Assembly (NCBI GenBank): GCA_029781035.1
Contig: JAKOXK010000072.1
Span: 1 to 35,525 of the forward strand
DNA length: 35,525 bases
Direction of reading: 5' to 3'
Source of the DNA: Armatimonadota bacterium
GTDB lineage: Bacteria > Armatimonadota > Fimbriimonadia > Fimbriimonadales > Fimbriimonadaceae
Shown here: positions 26,302 to 33,543 of the stretch, piece by piece
Layout: the number at the start of each line of letters is the position of its first letter
Position numbering within the stretch: the first letter of the stretch is position 1
Position numbers and translations under genes: made by a program
Notes under the pieces: generated by a model
What the model was told of the DNA's origin: nothing
The model's database searches: none
What the model saw: the letters and a program-made list of their open reading frames with translations, nothing else

Positions 26302-26443
26302 GGACTGGAAAGCACGCCAACAGCTGAAAGCAAGGGGACGCGCGATTATAAAGTTCCTCACCAACCTCACCCCCTTGCTCCCGGGAGGGCGCTGGCGTAC
26401 GCCTCGTCGCTTTCGCTTCCCAATCTCCCGGATTCGGCAATTC

Positions 26444-26459
26444 TATGATGGACGTCATA
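26444..26459. promoter_or_regulatory. Palindromic candidate operator, copy 2
   Basis: TATGATGGACGTCATA differs by one base from the perfect palindrome at 18400-18415. It lies 151 bases before ATG 26611. The rest of the 309-base gap (26302-26610) holds no gene; a CTGAT-containing stretch at 26494, 35 bases past the palindrome, matches the copy 1 region and may contain the promoter. Confidence 0.6.
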
Positions 26460-26610
26460 CGAGGGGAATCACTAACGATTCAATAAAGAAATTCTGATGT
26501 AACCTGAATTCAGTTTTTCCGATTCCTAACTATCTGTAGTTTGGAGATGTAGCTTGGCCCTTTTCTGAATGCCTGTTGAAGGCAAGTCGGCCCACGTAAA
26601 GGTGAACAGA

Positions 26611-28297
26611 ATGAAACGTACCATTAAGAAAAGGACTCTGGTAGCCAGCCTGGCCGTCCTTGTGGCAAGCCAAGCCGTTGCCCAGTCGCCCCCCCCCTCC
26701 GCAAGTGAACTCCTTGGCGGCGACCCATAGTTGGCCAGCCGGATATTCCGATGTCTTGGAGACCTACCGGATCTCGAACAACGGTGTGACAAACCCGCAC
26801 CGAATCAACACGAGCCTCCTGTGGTTCGAGTCGCAGGATCTGTCCAAGTACCGGGCGTTCTACTGGGATCGTGACAACTCCACCCACTTCGTGCCGCTTC
26901 CCGTTCCAAGCGACTACACACTTTCTGCCTCGACGTGCGGCAATTACGGCGGCTCGTTCGCTGGGTACAGCGACGGTAACGGCCACCAGAGCACGTACCC
27001 CGGATACTGGGCCAGCTCCAGCTCCTTTCAGCAGTACTTCTCGTCTTCGTACACCACAGGGGCCTGCGAGGACATCAACGCGTCGGGACTCGCGGTCGGG
27101 TGGTTGATCGCTACCAATAGTGGTAGCCCTGTGCCCTTCGCCACAAGCGATGGTTCAAACGCAACCTTCCTAACGGTGCCAACTGAGTATAGTGCTGGCG
27201 GCAAGGCGCTAGGGATCAACTCTGACGGCTATATCGGAGGCCAACTGTTCGGAGGCTCGGGCCAGAACCCCGACCCTCCCGTGATATGGAAGCCAAACCA
27301 GCAACAAGGCTACGACATCGTTGACGTCTCCGCTTCTTCCGACTGGCCGAGCGGACGAGCTGGCTACATAATGGGGATCACGGACGTGAACAGCTCGGAC
27401 AACAACGGCCCCTATGCCGTAGGGTACATGATGGAGGGCTCCGACCCGGCGTGCCCGTTCATCTACTCAATGGGCACGCAGAGGATCCGGTTGCTTAGCA
27501 CGAACCTCGGCATCCCGACCCAAGTCTCGAACCAGTCCTATGATACGTCAGACGCGGTCGTTTCTTTCACCGGCAACGGCATGGGCGGGACGGCCCTTCC
27601 CTACGTCTGGGTGGGCAGTCCGGCATGGGACGCCCAGAACAACGGTTGCGCAATCGACGCCTGGGCGTTCTTCGACCCGGACGTGAGCCGCCACAGTTCG
27701 ACGATCCAGCCGGTAGTGACGGGGATTGACAGGGACTTTGACTTCGGCGGTTACAACTTCAACACTGAGTCTCGCGATATCTGGATGTCCTTGGCTTCGG
27801 ACTGGGGCCTGCTGTCTACCAACCCCGACATCTACCGTACCGCTGGGAACGTTGTCGGCGGGCAGTTCACCTACGATGCTAAGTACGCTGACGGGAGGTA
27901 CGTCACGTTGCAGAGGGTTCCTAACGCGACCCAGGGTCCTCCGATCGTCGTCGTCTGCGATGAGCAGATGGACGGGGCGCTGCTCGAACACAACGACCTT
28001 CAGGTTTCAGTGCGTGGAACCTGCCGATACGAAAATGCTGGATCCTACTCAGCGAGCCTGTATCTCTACAACTGGGGATCCGGCACTTGGGACGCCGTCG
28101 GGTCTGCGCAGGCCCTCAACGGCTACATGTGGACAAGCTGCGGCAAAGTGTCCGGCCATGACAACGTCCTGCCCTACGTGGACACGGACAATGGAAACAT
28201 GGTTCGAGCGAGGCTGGCGGTGAGCCAGACCGGTCCAGTCTCGGTCGTGACGTGGAGGGTCTCGGTCGAGTCCCTGAGGATCTTGGCCAAGCCATAG
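26611..28297 (+). CDS. Secreted propeller-like protein, first gene of duplicated module (copy 2), frameshifted at a C9 run
   Basis: ATG 26611 has AAAGGTG at 26598-26604, six bases upstream, and begins a classic signal peptide: a Lys/Arg-rich start (MKRTIKKR), the core LVASLAVLVASQAVA, then QSPPP. In this frame a TAG stop follows at codon 40. The homologous body lies one frame over and runs to 28297. Removing one C from the run at 26689-26697 joins them into 561 residues, matching the 556-residue copy 1 from signal peptide to end (SPPPPQVNS here, STPPQQVQT there). Shared blocks include CGNYGG, GITDV, PYAVGY, PFIY, QVSN, PYVWVGSP, GIDRDFDFGG and VVGG, with a C-terminal beta domain. As written it would not be exported. 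It may be phase-variable, a pseudogene or a sequencing error. Confidence 0.8.
26689..26697 (+). repeat. Homopolymer run of nine C in the signal-peptide junction
   Basis: Nine consecutive C, just after the codons for the signal-peptide cleavage region (AVAQS). Nine C leads to a stop shortly after; eight C opens the full protein. No comparable run is present in copy 1 (18560 gene). Confidence 0.9.
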
Positions 28298-28306
28298 GTG
28301 CCTACG

Positions 28307-29389
28307 ATGGTTGTGAGACTTGTCGCCAGTTGTCTCTTCGCAGCATTGGTGCCAGCGTGGTGCGTGGGCCAGTGGCGGTTCAGCGTCAGCGACATTGGGA
28401 ACTGGCAGCCGAACGACATTGGGAACGACGGTATGGCTGAAGGGTGGGGTTCAACACAGTCCAGATCGTTAGCCTGGGACTCCGTGCATGGCACTATCAG
28501 CATTCCCCCATTGAACGGCGACTACAGCTGCACCGTCTGGGGGCTCAACGACGGTGGTGTCGTAGCTGGCTACAGCGACGGACCAGGCACCCGAGAGGCG
28601 ATTACCTGGGATCGGGTGAACGGCACAAGGAAGGTTCCCGGCTTCGACGGGTACGGCAGCAACGCCTTCGACGTCAACGACTCGGGCGAGGTGGTCGGCC
28701 AATATTGGAGGGACGTGCAGGGAACCTACAACTCCTACATCCACCGGCCGGGCCAGGGATGGTCCACACTCGACCCCCTCTACCCTGAGGGGAGCACGCA
28801 GGTGCTCTTCGTCAACAACTCGGGCGTCTCGACCGGGCATGCCGACCCCGCCCCTCACCTCGGCCGCGGCGTCTATTGGACAGCCGACGGCCGCGTCCAC
28901 GACCTGGGGCTCATGCTAAACCAGACGCAGAGCGACCCGACCGACATCAACGACGCGGGAGTCATCACGGGCAGCACCTACGGCCCGCTGGGGAACGCGG
29001 GGTTCGTGCGCTCTACGGACGGCGCCTTCACGCGGATCGTCAACCCCGTGCGGTCTGACTACGCCACCTTCGGTATAGGCGTGAACAACGCTGGGCTCGT
29101 GCTGGCGCGCTACATCGACACCGACCTCGTCGTCCGGGGCTGCCTGTGGACACCGGCGACTGGCTCGGTGCCCCTCAACGGCCTGTTGGACGGTTCCGGC
29201 GCAGGCTGGGACATCCAGTATGTGATGGGGATCAACGACTCCAACCAGATCGTCGGAGTCGGAAAGTACCTCGGGCACAACGAGGCGTTCGTGTTGAACC
29301 TGGTTCCCGAACCGCCCCCTTGGCTGGCCTTCGCGGCACTGGCCCTGCTCCTAGGAAGAAGGCGGGATCGCAAGACGATCTACAGCTAG
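28307..29389 (+). CDS. HAF-repeat PEP-CTERM protein (copy 2)
   Basis: A 360-residue exported surface protein, paralogous to the gene at 20214. Signal peptide VVRLVASCLFAALVPAWCVG; HAF repeats such as GLNDGGVVAGYSDG..EAITWD, DVNDSGEVVGQYW, DINDAGVITGSTYGPLG and GINDSNQIVGVGKYLGHNEAFVL; then a PEP-CTERM tail with VPEPPPWLAF, a short hydrophobic stretch and GRRRDRK. ATG 28307 has AGGTG at 28296-28300, overlapping the previous stop; GTG 28298 is an alternative that directly abuts it. Because it is coupled to the frameshifted gene upstream, its own expression could be reduced whenever that gene is out of frame (inference). Confidence 0.9.
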   Translation: MVVRLVASCLFAALVPAWCVGQWRFSVSDIGNWQPNDIGNDGMAEGWGSTQSRSLAWDSVHGTISIPPLNGDYSCTVWGLNDGGVVAGYSDGPGTREAITWDRVNGTRKVPGFDGYGSNAFDVNDSGEVVGQYWRDVQGTYNSYIHRPGQGWSTLDPLYPEGSTQVLFVNNSGVSTGHADPAPHLGRGVYWTADGRVHDLGLMLNQTQSDPTDINDAGVITGSTYGPLGNAGFVRSTDGAFTRIVNPVRSDYATFGIGVNNAGLVLARYIDTDLVVRGCLWTPATGSVPLNGLLDGSGAGWDIQYVMGINDSNQIVGVGKYLGHNEAFVLNLVPEPPPWLAFAALALLLGRRRDRKTIYS

Positions 29390-29478
29390 CAGTCTCAAAT
29401 TGACAGTGGGCGTTCGGGAGGCTTTGGATCCGCAAGCGATGCTCCAGCCAGTCAGCCTAACTGATACCCCTTTGTCGG

Positions 29479-29650
29479 CCCGAGCATGGCCCCGGGCTGC
29501 GCTGATGGACGTCTGCGTCGACCGCGCCCTCGCAGCTGGCCTCACCCTCACCGATCCCGCCACCACCGCCCGCGACACCCGCGCCTGGAGCGCGACGGCT
29601 CGTGTGCCGCTGGCACTTTTGAGGGAGAGGGAGGCGGAATTGATGGGTCG
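29479..29650 (+). pseudogene. Duplicated 3'-end fragment of the epimerase gene (direct repeat B)
   Basis: It encodes PRAALMDVCVDRALAAGLTL and the rest of the epimerase C-terminus up to EREAELMGR, in a frame that stays open to 29669. It lacks the whole Rossmann domain and has no plausible start: upstream residues show no similarity. It stands at the far end of the copy 2 module, about 3.2 kb after the intact epimerase end. Best read as an insertion or duplication remnant rather than a working gene. Confidence 0.8.
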
Positions 29651-29851
29651 CTTCGGAACAAAGGACTAGGCGCTGGGAGATCCTTTCATGGGGGTTGAAT
29701 GCAGACGTCACTCGCCATCCCTGCGGTCTGGGAAGAGGAGTCGGCCAGGCGGACGTGTTGGTCCGTTCGCCCCTTGGTTCTGGGCCACGGCGCACAGCTG
29801 GAGCAGAACTCTCGGAAGGGTCAGCCATGCCGCGCGGCATTCCCCGGGCTG

Positions 29852-29857
29852 TAGAAT
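29852..29857 (+). promoter_or_regulatory. Putative -10 element of a leaderless DinB-like transcript
   Basis: TAGAAT (within TAGAATCG) lies seven bases before ATG 29865. It resembles TAGCATCG before the other DinB-family gene and the MOSC gene. No ribosome site is visible. Confidence 0.4.
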
Positions 29858-29864
29858 CGGGGCC

Positions 29865-30332
29865 ATGGATCCCTCGTTTCCCGAAGCTCTCAAGTGCCTC
29901 CTGCTCGAGTGCTTCCAGAGTGCCGCCAATACTCCTCGGTTCGCGGGGGGTGACCCCAATCATACTCTTTTGAAAGAACTCGAGCAATTGACAGCGGACG
30001 AGGCTTCCACCGTGCTAAGTGGCAATCTGAACTCAGTGGCAGCCCACGCACGGCACCTCGTCGTCGCGTTGCGTGGGTCGAACCGGTGGGCGATGCAGGG
30101 CGAGTTCCAAGGCGACTTTGCAGCGGCATGGAAGCAGCAAGCTGTCGACCCACTGTCCTGGGAGCTGCTTCAAGCGGAACTCCAAAAGGAGGTCGCAAAC
30201 GTGCTGAGCTGGGTTGCTGATGAGTCGCGCCTATGCGATCAGGAAACCGTGCTCTGGACTCTGTCGATCCTTCCTCACTGCGCCTACCATCTAGGTGCCA
30301 TCCGACAATTGGCGGCGCTGGTCAAGGCGTAA
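29865..30332 (+). CDS. DinB-like helical bundle protein
   Basis: A 155-residue, mostly helical protein. It resembles the DinB/YfiT superfamily: a first helix PSFPEALKCLLLECFQSA, the pattern SVAAHARHLVVALRGSNRW with paired His in the second helix, and a final helix ILPHCAYHLGAIRQLAALV with the H-x3-H arrangement of the metal site. It is much diverged from the other DinB gene at 7994. The start is ATG 29865; the frame is open upstream, but that part has no family character and overlaps the epimerase-derived region. Function unknown; a metal-dependent hydrolase or transferase is possible. Confidence 0.72.
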   Translation: MDPSFPEALKCLLLECFQSAANTPRFAGGDPNHTLLKELEQLTADEASTVLSGNLNSVAAHARHLVVALRGSNRWAMQGEFQGDFAAAWKQQAVDPLSWELLQAELQKEVANVLSWVADESRLCDQETVLWTLSILPHCAYHLGAIRQLAALVKA

Positions 30333-30381
30333 GGGAGGCTCGCATCATGCCCCGATGTGCGCGTGTGGAAACCAAGGACAC

Positions 30382-30404
30382 AGGGCTCGAAGACGTCGCG
30401 AGCC
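30382..30404. terminator. Stem-loop between convergent genes
   Basis: GGGCTCG (30382-30388) and CGAGCCC (30398-30404) are a perfect 7-bp stem with a 9-base loop. It lies between the convergent ends of the DinB-like gene (30332) and the SGNH gene (30481). No T-run follows, so a terminator role is a guess from position. Confidence 0.3.
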
Positions 30405-30480
30405 CCCCGCCATCCCTGCTGCATCGGAGGGAGAGGGAGATCCCTACCAACCCAGCCCCCACTCCCCAGACCCCAATCCC

Positions 30481-31524
30481 CTACCGCCCCGGCACCGGAT
30501 CGAGCTCCGCGATCGACGTCCACGGGCCACCGTTCTGCTCGCTCAGTGCGACGAACCGTAGATAGCGACCGCTGGCGGGGTGAGCGAACTCGATGAAAGT
30601 CGGCTGGGCGGAATCGGGAAGCGTGCCCTTAGCGACCGGCTCGCCCCATGAGGTCGGGCTGTCGCTCATGTACACCTCATAGCCCTTGACCCGGCCGTTG
30701 ACGCCACCGTCCTGGCGCGGGGTCTCGCGGAGAGCGCTGAGGGTCGTCTCCTTGCCCATGTCGATCACGAGTTCGTGCGGGTAACGGTCGGTTTTTGGGT
30801 CGTACTGCGTGTGCCAGTACGTATCGGGGTCGCCATCGATGGCGTCCTTGGCCGGCCCTTCCCCTGCCTGCTCGCTGTCGGCTTTGACCACCTTCCAGCC
30901 CGCCTTCAGACCGCTTGTGTCGCCGAGAGCGAAGTAGGCGGTGAGCGCCATCTTGTAAGCGCCCTCGACATTGGGGTGGAGCTGGTCGGGGAAAAGCGAT
31001 GCTTGCCCTTCCAGCGCGTGGTGGAAGTCGATGAGCGGCGCCCCGCACTCGCGCGCGGCTTGGCGGACGAGGCTGGCGGTCTCCTCTTCGAAGTTCTGGT
31101 GCCGCTCCTCGTTGAAGACAGGCGGCGCCACCGCGACGTAGACCTTGGGGTGGCTCTTGAGGGCACGGAAGACACCCACCATGTCCTTCAGGTCGGGCAC
31201 AAAGTCGTCGCGCACGGCGGGCCAGAAGCGGGGCATGGCGTCGTTGGTTCCGAGAGTGATGATGACGATGTCCGGCTGGAAGTCCTTGGCGGATTGGAAC
31301 TCCGGCACCTTCCAATATGTCCAGGGGTGGGCCTTGGTGACCGCCTTGCCGCTGTTGCCGAAGTTACCGACTTGGTACTTCGGACCGAGGAGCTGCTGCA
31401 GTTGGGCGGGGTAGCTGTCGTGGTCGCGGTCCTGCACGCCGATGCCAAAGGTGATGCTGTCGCCGACGCAGGCGACCTTTTGGACGTGGGCTTGGGCGAG
31501 GACAAGGAGGAGGGCAAAGGTCAC
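30481..31524 (-). CDS. SGNH/GDSL hydrolase with C-terminal discoidin (F5/8 C) domain
   Basis: A 347-residue esterase-like protein. A short N-terminal signal sequence (MTFALLLVLAQAH) leads into the SGNH fold: Ser23 in CVGDSITFG, the Gly/Asn blocks GNFGNSGKAV and TLGTNDAMPRF (Asn94), and the catalytic Asp180/His183 in FPDQLHPN. From ~205 a discoidin-like carbohydrate-binding domain follows (KDAIDGDPDTYWHTQYD, LVIDMGKETTLSALRETPRQ, GRYLRFVALSEQNG). This fits a secreted carbohydrate esterase that deacetylates glycans, in keeping with the neighbouring CAZymes. GTG 31524 has no clear ribosome site. It is last of a five-gene minus-strand run, 37 bases after the P-loop kinase. Confidence 0.9.
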   Translation of the reverse strand: MTFALLLVLAQAHVQKVACVGDSITFGIGVQDRDHDSYPAQLQQLLGPKYQVGNFGNSGKAVTKAHPWTYWKVPEFQSAKDFQPDIVIITLGTNDAMPRFWPAVRDDFVPDLKDMVGVFRALKSHPKVYVAVAPPVFNEERHQNFEEETASLVRQAARECGAPLIDFHHALEGQASLFPDQLHPNVEGAYKMALTAYFALGDTSGLKAGWKVVKADSEQAGEGPAKDAIDGDPDTYWHTQYDPKTDRYPHELVIDMGKETTLSALRETPRQDGGVNGRVKGYEVYMSDSPTSWGEPVAKGTLPDSAQPTFIEFAHPASGRYLRFVALSEQNGGPWTSIAELDPVPGR

Positions 31525-31561
31525 GGAGTGGTTTTACCCAGGGGCGCTGTCGGGGAGCCGG

Positions 31562-32080
31562 TCACACCTGCACGACCGACCAGTCGTCGTAGAACTGCAG
31601 TTCCTCTTGCTGTGGTGGTTCATACCGCGGCCAGGCGTCGTCGAGCTCTTGGCGGGTCATGACGAACGTCTTGTTCGTGAGCTCTTCGTTGCGTCGTGAG
31701 ATCCTTCTCCAGAGCTCCTCGAGGGGCGCTTCGCAGGAGTGCAGTTCGATACCGGCACCGAGCGCGAGGGCGCCCATCGCGTAGAGCGACCTTTCCTCTT
31801 CCGACCAGAACCCATACCCGAGAATAACGGTGAACCCCTTCGCGAGCCAGGTCAGCGCAAGCTCGTACTGCAGGTCTTCGACGGGGTCGCGTAGCCGGTC
31901 GCGCTCGACAGTGTCGTGCGGATCGGCGATGATCTGCTCGATCCACTCATCGGGGGAGAGGCGGATCGCCCCGCGTTCTGCTTCCAACCTTCTGGCGAGC
32001 GTCGTCTTCCCTGCCCCTGGCAGGCCGCAAACGAGGATCAACGTGCCGGCTGCCACGGGCGCCATCTTACCGGTGCGCAT
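31562..32080 (-). CDS. P-loop kinase (zeta-toxin/AAA_33-like)
   Basis: A 172-residue cytoplasmic P-loop NTPase. Walker A is GLPGAGKTTLARRLE (19-33). IRLSPDEWIEQII supplies an Asp typical of small-molecule kinases of the AAA_33 or chloramphenicol-phosphotransferase-like type. Further blocks are LTWLAKGFTVILGYGFWSEEER and the Arg-rich lid EELWRRISRRNEEL. The substrate is unknown: it could phosphorylate a sugar, an antibiotic or a nucleotide derivative. No antitoxin gene is adjacent. ATG 32080 starts five bases after the sulfatase stop; ATG 32065 is an alternative. A cytosolic kinase here would suit uptake of a released sugar, but that is inference. Confidence 0.8.
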   Translation of the reverse strand: MRTGKMAPVAAGTLILVCGLPGAGKTTLARRLEAERGAIRLSPDEWIEQIIADPHDTVERDRLRDPVEDLQYELALTWLAKGFTVILGYGFWSEEERSLYAMGALALGAGIELHSCEAPLEELWRRISRRNEELTNKTFVMTRQELDDAWPRYEPPQQEELQFYDDWSVVQV

Positions 32081-32085
32081 CAAGC

Positions 32086-33531
32086 TCAGTACATCCGGCT
32101 GGGCTTGCCGCCGAGGCGACGGACGGTCGCCGCGTGGTGCCCGCGGCCGGTCTCTTGAAGGCGTTGCACGTACTTGGCCCAGTGGTCGGCCCGCTCGTTC
32201 GCATGGTACGGCCCGCCCTCCTCTTGCACGACCTCGAACGGATCGCCGAGTGGGCACTGCAGGGCATGCTCGGCGAACCAAGTTTCCATCTCGCGCTCCT
32301 TGTCGGCGACAAGCTTCTGGTTGTCGCTAGCGATGTTGGTCGTCTCATGGGGGTCGGCGGCAAGATCGAACAGCATGTGTTCAGGAAAGTCCTTGAGCCC
32401 GGTGTGGTAAGTCTTGATGTAGATCATCTCATCCCACCGGACAGCGCGCTGCAGGCTCCAGGCGCCTTGGCTGAGATAGAGTTGGTCGCGGCCCCTATCA
32501 TCGAAAGTCGCAAACGGCTCGCCCATCCATCCGTCGGTCTTTGCGCCGGCAAGTTCCAGGATCGTTGCCGCGAGGTCGATGTGAGTGTGCAGTCCCTGAT
32601 CGGTGCTGCCTGGCCGAGTGACGCCGGGCCAACGCACGACGCAGGGAATGTGGCACGTGAACTCGTCGGCAGTTTGGTGGTCGCCCCACACGTTCAGCTC
32701 TCCCAGATTCTCGCCATGGTCGGCGGCGAGGACGACGGCGGTGCCTTCGGGAATCATCTCCAGCAGCCGTCCGATGTAACCGTCGACATAGCGCACACCG
32801 GTGTCGTACCCATCGATGTGGACCCTAGCGTCGTCCAAGTTCTTGATCTCACTGACCCCCCATCGCCAGGATGGTGGTAGGTTGGGCCAGTAGTCGGGCA
32901 CTTCGCGCGCGGAATGGGCGCCATAGCTTTCACGCTGGCGATCGATGATCTCTTGGTTCAGCCAGGGCTCCAGGGGCAGGCCTCTGAACGGATTGCCGAA
33001 CGACTCGGGTGTGTCATAGGGCGTGTGCGGATCCCAAAAGTTGACATGCAGGAACCAGTCTTCCTTCTTGGCGTTCCGCCGCAGCCAGTCCGCTGCCGGC
33101 TCGAAGATCTCCTCCGCGTTCTCCAGCCCACCCTTGCCCGGGTCGTACGTCTCGTTGAACCCCCAGGTCATCTGGTACCCCGAGTGCCGCCTCGGGAACG
33201 ACGACACGCTGGCCGTGTGCAACCCCGCATTGAAGAGCCGCGCCGCAAGCGACCCCTCCGCCCACTTGTTGCGAAAGTCGCGCCCGTGGCCTTCGGGCGG
33301 CAAATCGGCGCAGAGCCCGCCGTGGTTCACCAGCCCCGACACCACCCCCGGCCGCCCTGTGAAGAACGCCGTCCGGCTTGGCAAGCACGGCACGTCGGTG
33401 GCGTAGACGTTCCGCACGACGCACCCATGCGCGGCGAGAGCGTCGATGTTCGGGCTCGTCGGCCGGGTGTAGCCATAGCAGCCGAGGTGGCGCGGGCGCA
33501 GGGAGTCGACGTCGATGTAGAGGATGCGCAT
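32086..33531 (-). CDS. Sulfatase (type I, formylglycine-dependent)
   Basis: A 481-residue type I sulfatase that removes sulfate esters, probably from a glycan. The maturation motif C-x-P-S-R is intact, with Cys49 in VPCLPSRTAFFTG expected to become formylglycine. Metal-site residues are seen in LYIDVDSLRPRHLG and LAADHGENLGE (Asp271/His272). NFWDPHTPYDTP and the C-terminal block MLFDLAADPHETTN are usual for the family. No signal peptide is present (MRILYIDVDS begins the fold), so it should act in the cytoplasm unlike most glycan sulfatases. No formylglycine-generating enzyme is in the window. It starts 12 bases after the DUF4091 stop. Confidence 0.95.
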   Translation of the reverse strand: MRILYIDVDSLRPRHLGCYGYTRPTSPNIDALAAHGCVVRNVYATDVPCLPSRTAFFTGRPGVVSGLVNHGGLCADLPPEGHGRDFRNKWAEGSLAARLFNAGLHTASVSSFPRRHSGYQMTWGFNETYDPGKGGLENAEEIFEPAADWLRRNAKKEDWFLHVNFWDPHTPYDTPESFGNPFRGLPLEPWLNQEIIDRQRESYGAHSAREVPDYWPNLPPSWRWGVSEIKNLDDARVHIDGYDTGVRYVDGYIGRLLEMIPEGTAVVLAADHGENLGELNVWGDHQTADEFTCHIPCVVRWPGVTRPGSTDQGLHTHIDLAATILELAGAKTDGWMGEPFATFDDRGRDQLYLSQGAWSLQRAVRWDEMIYIKTYHTGLKDFPEHMLFDLAADPHETTNIASDNQKLVADKEREMETWFAEHALQCPLGDPFEVVQEEGGPYHANERADHWAKYVQRLQETGRGHHAATVRRLGGKPSRMY

Positions 33532-33543
33532 CGCGCGAGGAGG

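Noticed and set aside
25408-26370. Long minus-strand frame across the epimerase gene
   Set aside because: It is antisense to a clear epimerase with Rossmann and YxxxK motifs; composition is Arg/Pro/His-rich as expected of a shadow.
26385-26410. CTCCCGGGAG palindrome as a terminator for the epimerase
   Set aside because: Ten bases with no loop and no T-run; a chance GC palindrome is the simpler explanation.
29400-29669. A small independent gene of 89 codons
   Set aside because: Apart from ~30 unrelated residues it only repeats the epimerase C-terminus; best read as a duplicated fragment.
29688-29864. 59-residue N-terminal extension of the second DinB-like protein
   Set aside because: It is Arg/Ser-rich with no family similarity; ATG 29865 has a promoter-like hexamer in front and starts the helical domain.
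31562-32080. Zeta-type toxin of a toxin-antitoxin pair
   Set aside because: Walker A similarity only; no small antitoxin gene is adjacent and the gene is embedded in a carbohydrate run.
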